From: Faecalispora anaeroviscerum
Lineage (GTDB): Bacteria > Bacillota > Clostridia > Oscillospirales > Acutalibacteraceae
Direction of reading: 5' to 3'
NCBI RefSeq assembly: GCF_947568225.1
Contig: NZ_CANOOQ010000001.1
Span: forward strand, 2,857,859-2,921,858
DNA length: 64,000 bases
Part shown: positions 52,173 to 62,225 of the stretch, in pieces
Layout: each line of letters opens with the position of its first letter
Numbering within the stretch: position 1 is the first letter of the stretch
Translations under genes and position numbers: made by a program
The notes under the pieces: model-generated
What the model was told of the DNA's origin: nothing
What the model saw: the letters and a program-made list of their open reading frames with translations, nothing else
Database searches by the model: none

Positions 52173-53177
52173 TTATTTCAAATCCAATACGGAGAGGGAA
52201 CTGCCGTCGCGCAGCTTGTGGCGGGCACCCTGAATTACCGTATCCATTCGCTCCAGTTCTTCCAAAAGCTGTTTTTCCTGCTCACTTGTGGAAATTACCT
52301 TATGGATTCCGCCGTTGCGAATCACAATCCGCTGGTCAGCAAGGAGTGCGAGGAGCGGGTCGTGGGTGGCCATCAAAACAATTTTATCTTCTGCAACCAG
52401 CAGCTTCAGCGCCTTTTTGCGGTCAATGCCGGCGTTTTCAATCTCGTCGATCAGAACGATCGGCGATGTGCTTAAAATCGCGGTGTCAGCGATCATCAGC
52501 GCACGGGACTGCCCGCCACTCAGGCTTGTGACGGGGGTATCTATGCAAAACTGCTCCCCGGCGAGGCGGTTCGCTTCCTCAATAATGCGGGCAATCACCG
52601 TGTCTGGGTTTTCGCACAGGCGGCTTTGGGCGTGCAGCTCCAGAAACTCCTGTACCGTCAGGTCCATGACGAAGTTCATATTCTGCGAAAGCTGGGCCAC
52701 CAGTTTGTTGCCGGAGGAAAAGCGCCATTTGTTGTCTGGCTTTTCTTCATTGATGAGAATGCTGCGCCCGGTTGGGGTATCGCCCTGCGCCACCCATTCA
52801 ATGTCCGCTAGCAGGCGGCTTTTGCCGGAGCCGGTTGGCCCTACGATGGAAATTATCTGCGAGCTGTTGATCGTCAGGCGCTCAAACCCCTCCGGCGTGC
52901 CTGTTTTGTCATGCCCCGGCAGGAGGGTCAGCGAGTGAACAAGAGAAGAAGAATCAAGCCCCAGAAAGTCGTTCATCTGCTGAATAAAAACTGGCAGGTC
53001 TGCCAGCAGACGCTCTTTGTCAATTGCCAAATCCTCCAGCTCGGCAGTGGAAAAGTGATCTAAAAACAGGGGGAAGGTCATGGATTCATATCCGTTTACA
53101 TCCAGCTTGTTTAGTGCAAAGTAATCAGATATAAATGGATATTCCGTTAAAAGTTGCGAAATGGTTTTTTCCATCAT
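52173..53177 (-). CDS. Soluble ABC-type ATPase with N-terminal DUF1858/ScdA-like module
   Basis: A 334-residue ABC ATPase without transmembrane segments. Residues 1-75 (KTISQLLTEYPFISDYF ...) look like a DUF1858 or ScdA_N helical module. The nucleotide-binding domain has Walker A GPTGSGKS (about 110), signature LSGGQSRALM, Walker B IVLIDEIENAG and the H-loop in MATHD. The segment EIENAG differs from the usual EPTSALD. There is no permease gene nearby. Its ATG overlaps the GTPase stop (ATGA). It may use ATP to drive a protein or cofactor step rather than transport. I do not recognise a named family. Confidence 0.8.
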   Translation of the reverse strand: MMEKTISQLLTEYPFISDYFALNKLDVNGYESMTFPLFLDHFSTAELEDLAIDKERLLADLPVFIQQMNDFLGLDSSSLVHSLTLLPGHDKTGTPEGFERLTINSSQIISIVGPTGSGKSRLLADIEWVAQGDTPTGRSILINEEKPDNKWRFSSGNKLVAQLSQNMNFVMDLTVQEFLELHAQSRLCENPDTVIARIIEEANRLAGEQFCIDTPVTSLSGGQSRALMIADTAILSTSPIVLIDEIENAGIDRKKALKLLVAEDKIVLMATHDPLLALLADQRIVIRNGGIHKVISTSEQEKQLLEELERMDTVIQGARHKLRDGSSLSVLDLK

Positions 53178-53875
53178 GCCAGATCCTCCCCCAGGTCCAT
53201 TTTCTTTACGTTCCCCAGCTGATACGTTTCACCGATTCTCGTTTCGCCCAGGCAGTACGAGCATAGGGCCGCCGGCATAGGGAAGCGCAGCTGTACGCCC
53301 TGCACCGAATCCACACGTTTTGATTCATCATACACGAGGGTTCCCAGTTCATAGGCACCCTGGCCCGTCAGGCCGTTGACGTGCATCACGACAGCGCGGG
53401 GATTCACCGAGCTGACGCGAGAGGCAAACACCTCGCGCTCCGCCTGCGATACGATGTCGCCCTTGGTAATGACGACAATATCGGCAGATTTGAGCAGGGG
53501 GCCGATTTTTTTCGGGGTGTTGATGCCCGAAAGATTGTCGATCACGCAGACCCCCTTGATGTCCCGGAGGTAAGGGGAGCAGCGGTTGCACAGGCCGGCG
53601 GATTCGCTGATAAGCAGATCAAGGCCGATGCGGTTGCCCCATTTCACAATTTCCTCAATATTCGAAGCAAAAAAGTGGTCGGGGCAAAGTGCGCCGGACA
53701 GCCCCTTCTTTACGGGAACACCCGCTTTTTCATAGGCGACGTCGTCGTCGGTATACAGGCAGTCAAACTTTACGACGCCCACTTTCAGGCCGCGGTTTTG
53801 CAGCGCGGCAATGGTTTTTAAAATCACAGAGGTTTTGCCCGAGGATGGAGGGCCGGAAAAAATCGTGAGGTTCAT
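53174..53875 (-). CDS. CobW/HypB-like GTPase
   Basis: A 233-residue P-loop protein. It has the G1 loop SGPPSSGKTS, a switch region with Cys pair LCNRCSPY (about 110-118), IDNLSG, and TKGD near residue 150 as the guanine-specificity motif. A further Cys pair, CSYCLGE, is near residue 205. The layout resembles HypB/UreG/CobW metallochaperone GTPases, and the Cys pairs are plausible metal or Fe-S ligands. Start ATG with AAAGGAG. It overlaps both neighbours by 4 bases, so the three products are probably made together. The client is unknown. Confidence 0.82.
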   Translation of the reverse strand: MNLTIFSGPPSSGKTSVILKTIAALQNRGLKVGVVKFDCLYTDDDVAYEKAGVPVKKGLSGALCPDHFFASNIEEIVKWGNRIGLDLLISESAGLCNRCSPYLRDIKGVCVIDNLSGINTPKKIGPLLKSADIVVITKGDIVSQAEREVFASRVSSVNPRAVVMHVNGLTGQGAYELGTLVYDESKRVDSVQGVQLRFPMPAALCSYCLGETRIGETYQLGNVKKMDLGEDLA

Positions 53876-55113
53876 AATTGCTCCTTTCCTGCGGCGGCAT
53901 AAAAGTCACGCTCTGTTTCGCGGATCAGCGCGCCAATGTCGTTCTCATGAATATAATCCCAGCCCAGCCACAGAAAATGCTGGTCGGGGCGCAGACCATT
54001 GTTCACCAGTGGATTGGTCGAGGGAAACTTGCCGTTCAGTGACATCAGCTCGCCAACCTCCTTGGAAAACAGAAAATCAACAAATGGCTTTACCTTGTCT
54101 TTGGACGCAGCCTTTGTCAGCAGGAAGATAGGGCTGATGATTGCGCCCTCCTTTGGCCATACAGGAACCAGCGGGCTGTTGACATCGAGCATCTGCGTGA
54201 AAAAGTATGGAGTGATCGAAACGGCGGGGGCCTGCTGCTGCCGGCCGGATTTTACCATCTGCGCGGGGTGCATGCCGCTGAGCAGATTGCGCCCGAGTTT
54301 TTCAATGCCCTCCTTGCCGTAAAAGCGTCGGATGTGCAGCGTCAGCGCGTTGAACATATCCAGATCGCGCACCGGCAGAGAAATGCTGTTCTCGAATTCG
54401 GGGCGAAGCAGGTCTTCCCATCCGGTCGGGAACGGGCGGTCTCCCAGAACAGCGGTGTTCACCATAAACACGCATGCCACTACGCCAATGATCGTATACT
54501 GCCCCAGTGGGTCTCTTAAATTGATGCGCTGATTTTCAAAATCAGGATTCAATCGGGGAAGCCCCGAAAGGTCCTGAAACACGCCTTCTTCGCGGTAGCG
54601 GCCCATCAGCTGGCGGTCAAAGAAAAGGTCAAAGCCAGCGGAAAGGTATAGATCCGAAAGCTTTTCGGGGCTTCCGTCTGCGGCGAGCACGCGCTCCTTG
54701 GCAGAATCGAGTCCCATGCTGGCGGCCTTTAAATCGTAATCGGTGCGTGCGGCCAGCTCGTCGTTTTCTTTCAGCCAGGCCTCCAGGCGTTCCAGCAGCG
54801 GAATCCGGATGGGGCAGGGCAGCACGCCCTCGACTCTGATTTCCGCGCCGCTTTCCTTTTTCATGGCGGTAAGCCCGGTGGAGACGGCATACCGCCCCTG
54901 TTCGATCACATCCACTAGCTTTTGCTCAAACAGCTCCGGATTGATTTTTTTACTGCGCAGAGCAGTTTCCAGTGAAATAGTCTTGCCTAGTGTTTTGCGC
55001 ATCAGGTCGTTTTTCAGCTGATCAAAGCCGTGCGCAGCGAGCAGCTCGATTGCTTCCGGGTGTTTCTCAGTAATATCATAAACAGTGTCGATGAGTTTAA
55101 AATATTCGTTCAT
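53872..55113 (-). CDS. Cytoplasmic solute-binding-protein homologue with N-terminal DUF1858
   Basis: A 413-residue protein. The first 65 residues form a DUF1858 domain (ITEKHPEAIELLAAHGF ... GKTISLETALRSKKI) with no Cys pair. The rest resembles the bilobed periplasmic-binding fold of iron/spermidine type (KLSDLYLSAGFDLFFDRQ, IIGVVACVFMVNTAVLGDRPF, GWEDLLRPEF, PKEGAIISPIFLLTKA). There is no signal peptide or lipobox, so it should stay in the cytoplasm, which is odd for this fold. It is the first gene of a coupled operon with the GTPase and ATPase. It may be a cytosolic ligand carrier. Confidence 0.8.
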   Translation of the reverse strand: MNEYFKLIDTVYDITEKHPEAIELLAAHGFDQLKNDLMRKTLGKTISLETALRSKKINPELFEQKLVDVIEQGRYAVSTGLTAMKKESGAEIRVEGVLPCPIRIPLLERLEAWLKENDELAARTDYDLKAASMGLDSAKERVLAADGSPEKLSDLYLSAGFDLFFDRQLMGRYREEGVFQDLSGLPRLNPDFENQRINLRDPLGQYTIIGVVACVFMVNTAVLGDRPFPTGWEDLLRPEFENSISLPVRDLDMFNALTLHIRRFYGKEGIEKLGRNLLSGMHPAQMVKSGRQQQAPAVSITPYFFTQMLDVNSPLVPVWPKEGAIISPIFLLTKAASKDKVKPFVDFLFSKEVGELMSLNGKFPSTNPLVNNGLRPDQHFLWLGWDYIHENDIGALIRETERDFYAAAGKEQL

Positions 55114-55195
55114 TCCAATTCCGTCCTTTCAGCTCGGTCGATTTGGTGGATTTTCTTTTTAATGATTGTAGTATACCAAAAAGTGAGTCGCTTGT

Positions 55196-55213
55196 ATGTT
55201 GCAAAAGCAACAT
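55196..55213. promoter_or_regulatory. Candidate operator: ATGTTGC-N4-GCAACAT
   Basis: A perfect 7-4-7 palindrome (55196-55202 with 55207-55213) upstream of the three-gene operon. It lies about 25 bases upstream of a TATACT hexamer on the minus strand. The arm and spacer lengths fit CRP/FNR-type or Rex-type regulators, but no known consensus matches exactly. Confidence 0.45.
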
Positions 55214-55381
55214 TATAAAAACAGGTAGATATTTTGCGTTGACAGTGGCGGCAAGGGGCGATATAATACGGGGAATATCAGCACTTGTGCTATTTGGCGG
55301 TTCGGTTGGGTTCGCGCAGGCGTTGTCCGCATATTATAAAAATGAGCGCGAAAGCAGACGAGATTCAGTGGAGGTGGAGCT

Positions 55382-56005
55382 ATGGTAGTACATGAATTGC
55401 CGTTTCCCGTGGTATGGAAAGACGGTGTGCAGGCCGGGTATGGGGGAAACCAGGAATGGTTTTTGCAGGTTTTTCAGCGCACCGCAGGTTGCGCCAGCGT
55501 TACAGGCGCGAATCTGGCGGCATATTACGCGTCCCTGGTTCCCGCGGGCCGCAGCCTGTATTCCGGGGAGACGGAGCGGTTTTCCAAACCGGAATATCTG
55601 CATGTGATGGAAGAGATGTACCGATACATGACGCCGGGGCCGATGGGATTCCCGGTGGCAGGGCGCTTTGTGCAGAAATTCCTGTTGTTTGCCAGAGAGC
55701 ACGGGAGTGTTTTTCAGGCGCACACGTTATTCCACCGCCGCAGTTGTGAGGAACGAATGAATTTTCTCAAAGAGGCGATTGTCAAAGGAAACCCAGTCGC
55801 GTTTCTAATTTTAAAGCACCGCGCCCCGGAGATGAAAGAGAATAACTGGCATTGGGTCACCATTACCGGCTGGAGTAAGGATGCCGACGGCGAACAGGTG
55901 ATTCTTTCGAACTGCGGCGAGCGCGAGGTGTACCCGGCCGAGCTGCTGTTTGAAAACCACTATGGAAATGTTCTGCGGCTGGTGTGGTTTTCTATGGCAG
56001 ATTAA
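55382..56005 (+). CDS. Papain-like (C39-like) protein
   Basis: A 207-residue protein. GGNQEWFLQVFQRTAGCASVTGANLAAYYAS resembles the active-site Cys segment of C39-type or BtrH-like papain-fold enzymes (Cys at about residue 37). The predicted His is in NWHWVTITGW (about 160), and the Asn in ILSNCGE (about 178). It has no signal peptide or partner transporter, so it probably acts inside the cell, as peptidase or amidotransferase. AGGTGGAG precedes the ATG at 55382. Assignment is from motif order, so the exact activity is uncertain. Confidence 0.65.
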   Translation: MVVHELPFPVVWKDGVQAGYGGNQEWFLQVFQRTAGCASVTGANLAAYYASLVPAGRSLYSGETERFSKPEYLHVMEEMYRYMTPGPMGFPVAGRFVQKFLLFAREHGSVFQAHTLFHRRSCEERMNFLKEAIVKGNPVAFLILKHRAPEMKENNWHWVTITGWSKDADGEQVILSNCGEREVYPAELLFENHYGNVLRLVWFSMAD

Positions 56006-56084
56006 TCCTGTGTGTCAATCGCGGGGCGGTTCGCATGGGAAATTGCTTTCCATGTCGCGGAGGGGCGGCGCGCTATGCGCCGGG

Positions 56085-56380
56085 GCCTTGTTTGTTTTTT
56101 TCTGTGGGCTCTCCCACGGAGAAATGCTGCTGGCGCAGGGCTTGCCCCTCAGGCCGGGGCGGGCCCCAACTTTCTTTACGAAAAGAAAGTAGGCAAAGAA
56201 TCGCCCAAGGCTCCGCCTTCGGAATCCGTTTTGGGGAACGGTTTCGGCTCCCGTTAACAATAGCCTTCGGAAAGGCACTCTGTGGAAAGTGCGCACGCGC
56301 CTTGCTTAGTGGGAACAGGCAGTTTGCCGGTTTCGTTCGGCGGCGCCCCCTTTCCGAGTGCTCTCATTGGCTCGCAGAAG
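56085..56380 (-). repeat. Divergent inverted copy of the structured repeat
   Basis: In reverse complement it follows the direct copies at 56453 and 56792 stem by stem, with many substitutions. The stem ACTTTCTTT/AAAGAAAGT (56169-56190) corresponds to CTTACTTTCGT/ACGAAAGTAAG. GTGGG/CCCAC (56104-56117) corresponds to CGGGG/CCCCG. Pairing is kept while the sequence differs. Confidence 0.7.
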
Positions 56381-56452
56381 GGCAGCCTTACGGTAGCTTT
56401 GATTGATTGGAAGTTCAACCATAGTTCCGATGTTTCAATTTGCAGAGCAAAT

Positions 56453-56791
56453 GCGGCGAAGCCGCATCTAATAACTCCGAGCTAACGAGAGCGCTTTGAA
56501 AATGCCCGCCGACAGACGGGACAGTAAGACTGATTTCCAGATGAAACTCGGAGAGTGGGCATTTTCAATGGAGCGCCTTCCCGGTGGCTAGTGGCGGCAC
56601 TCGTCGGAACCGTTCCCCAAACGGATTCCAAAGGTGTCCTTTGGAAGGCCTTTGCTTACTTTCGTCCTTTCACGAAAGTAAGTGCCCGCCCCGGCACGAG
56701 GGGCAAGCCTGCGCAAGCAGAAATTCCACGGGGAATCCCCGAAAAAAACAAATTCTCTTGCGCACGACGGAGAGTCCGCACGTGCCTTACA
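56453..56791 (+). repeat. Direct copy 1 of a 339-base tandem structured repeat
   Basis: Begins GCGGCGAAGCCGCATC and repeats after 339 bases. CTCCGAG (56475-56481) pairs with CTCGGAG (56547-56553). GCGCTTTGAAAATGCCC (56491-56507) pairs with GGGCATTTTCAA..AGCGC (56557-56576). These two interleave, giving pseudoknot topology. Further hairpins are TTCCAAAGG/CCTTTGGAA, CTTACTTTCGT/ACGAAAGTAAG (56655-56682) and CGGGG/CCCCG (56729-56741). Confidence 0.8.
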
Positions 56792-57100
56792 GCGGCGAAG
56801 CCGCATCTAATAACTCCGAGCTAACGAGAGCGCTTTGAAAATGCCTACCGACAGACGGGACAGCAAGACTTATTTACGGAGGAAACTCGGAGAATGGGCA
56901 TTTTCAATGAAGCGCCTTTCTGAGGGCTTTCGTTTGTGCAATGAAGGATCGTTTCCCAAACGGCTTCCAAAGGTGCCCTTTGGAAGGCCTTTGCTTACTT
57001 TCGTCCTTTCACGAAAGTAAGTGTCCGCCCCGGCACGAGGGGCAAGCCTGTGCCAGCAGAATTCCCACGGGGAACCCCCGGAGAAAAAACAAATTCTCTT
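56792..57100 (+). repeat. Direct copy 2 of the structured repeat
   Basis: Follows copy 1 without a gap, with matching order of all stems. CTCCGAG is at 56814, CTCGGAG at 56886 and CTTACTTTCGT/ACGAAAGTAAG at 56994-57021. In the long stem one pair changes from C-G to a T-G wobble, as expected for an RNA structure. A further 21-base fragment of the repeat lies at 57119-57140. Confidence 0.8.
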
Positions 57101-57138
57101 ACGAGAAAAAAGAAAGCCCCGCCCCGGCACGAGGGGCA

Positions 57139-57184
57139 AAAAAAACCTCCGGCCGCAGCAACGGGCTGCAACCGGAGGTTTTTA
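57139..57184 (-). terminator. Terminator of the Mrp-type gene
   Basis: AAAAACCTCCGG pairs with CCGGAGGTTTTT, with an inner GCCGCAGC/GCTGCAA-type stem. On the minus strand a run of eight T follows. It ends a few bases after the mrp stop codon. Confidence 0.85.
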
Positions 57185-57194
57185 TGAAGATATT

Positions 57195-58040
57195 TTATTG
57201 TTTTGCGGGCTTCTCCCAGCCGGCAACCAAATCGGCTGTCGCTTCGAGCGCGGCAGCGGGGTAGCCTTCGATGCTTCCGCTGTCGCAGGCCGCGGCCAGA
57301 GCCGGATCAATCGGCAGCTTAGCCAGTACCTTCAGGTGATGCTGCTGCGCGATTTCTTCCACGTGGCTTTCGCCGAACACCGCAATCTTCTTGCCGCAGT
57401 CGGGACACTCCACATAAGACAGGTTCTCAATCAGGCCCAGAATGGGAACGTTCATCATCTCCGCCATTTTCACCGCTTTCGAAACGATCATTGAAACCAG
57501 CTCCTGCGGTGAGGTGACTAGAATAATTCCGTCCAGAGGGATCGACTGAAACGCCGTCAATGCCACATCACCGGTTCCGGGCGGCATATCGAGGAATAGG
57601 ACGTCCAAATCTCCCCAGATGACGTCTTTCCAAAACTGTTTGACAACGCCCCCGAGGATCGGGCCGCGCCACAGCACGGGGTCGGTGGGATGATCCAGCA
57701 GAAGATTAACGGAAATCAGCTTGATACCAGTTTCGCTTAAAACAGGGAGAATGCCGTTCTGGTCGGCCAGCGCTTTTTCTGTGATACCAAACAGCTTGGG
57801 GATTGAGGGGCCGGTAATGTCCGCGTCCAGTACGCCGCTGACCAGACCCATGCGGTTTGCGAGGACTGCCAGCATCGCCGTTACGGAGGATTTCCCCACG
57901 CCGCCCTTGCCGCTGACAACGCCGATCACCTTTTTGATTCGGCTCAGGCGGTGGGGGGCTTCCAGCAGGCTGGCCGGTTCGGTGCGGCTGGCGCAGTCGG
58001 CGCTGCAGCTGCCGCAGGAATGGTTGCAGGTTTCGCTCAT
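57195..58040 (-). CDS. Mrp/NBP35-family iron-sulfur carrier ATPase
   Basis: A 281-residue P-loop ATPase that carries Fe-S clusters to apoproteins. An N-terminal Cys-rich stretch (CNHSCGSCSADC, residues 5-16) is followed by the deviant Walker A VVSGKGGVGKSSV (about 42-54), DADITGPSIPKLFG, DMPPGTGDVAL and IENLSYVECPDCGKK with a CxxC. The ATG at 58040 follows AAAGGAG; the longer frame from 58133 lacks a site. It is monocistronic. Its place near the DUF1858/GTPase operon is suggestive but separated by repeats. Confidence 0.93.
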   Translation of the reverse strand: MSETCNHSCGSCSADCASRTEPASLLEAPHRLSRIKKVIGVVSGKGGVGKSSVTAMLAVLANRMGLVSGVLDADITGPSIPKLFGITEKALADQNGILPVLSETGIKLISVNLLLDHPTDPVLWRGPILGGVVKQFWKDVIWGDLDVLFLDMPPGTGDVALTAFQSIPLDGIILVTSPQELVSMIVSKAVKMAEMMNVPILGLIENLSYVECPDCGKKIAVFGESHVEEIAQQHHLKVLAKLPIDPALAAACDSGSIEGYPAAALEATADLVAGWEKPAKQ

Positions 58041-58133
58041 GGCTTTACGCTCCTTTGACCTATTTTTCAGAACGGGAAGGGCCCGTTTCAATTTAATTCC
58101 TGTACAGTATACTCTATTTGAGTGGAAAGTCAA

Positions 58134-58485
58134 CCGCGGCGGTCAGGAGAAGTGAGGGCAATAAAAAAATCCCTTCCGCAGCGCGAAAAGGATCTGAAAA
58201 CAAGTTTTTTATCTCTAAAATACTAGAATATGATTAGTTACCCACAATTATTCCAATTATCTTTCAGGATATACTTGACAACCGCAATATATTGTAATAA
58301 AATAATATACTGCATCATCATGGAAACGTATACTTTTTTCCCTTACTTTAGATTTATTCTAACATGCTTTTTGGAAAAAGGCAAGAGCATCTTTTAAAAT
58401 TTTACCGAAGCGGTGGTGTGCGCCGGCAGGAAAGTTTGTTTATCTGACACAGATGGTGAAATATATGAATGGAGTGATTGAGCCA
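58134..58485 (+). other. Leader region of rpoB
   Basis: About 350 bases, AT-rich, with a promoter at 58275-58303 and a further 180-base untranslated leader. rplJ and rplL, which often precede rpoB, are absent. No L10-binding leader can be recognised. Confidence 0.5.
58275..58303 (+). promoter_or_regulatory. Promoter of rpoBC
   Basis: TTGACA (58275-58280), a 17-base spacer, then TAAAAT (58298-58303). Confidence 0.72.
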
Positions 58486-62211
<3,726 letters not shown>

Positions 62212-62225
62212 TAGGGGGTTGCAAT

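Larger units (their letters stand above)
56006..57194. other. 1.2-kb non-coding region made of repeated structured elements
   Basis: No gene. It holds one inverted and two tandem direct copies of a repeat (listed separately) plus the terminator of the Mrp gene. Short open frames here have no ribosome binding sites and lie inside the repeats. Confidence 0.75.

Noticed and set aside
56453..57140. CRISPR array in the tandem repeat region
   Set aside because: Only two direct copies of 339 bases, no short repeat-spacer pattern and no cas genes.
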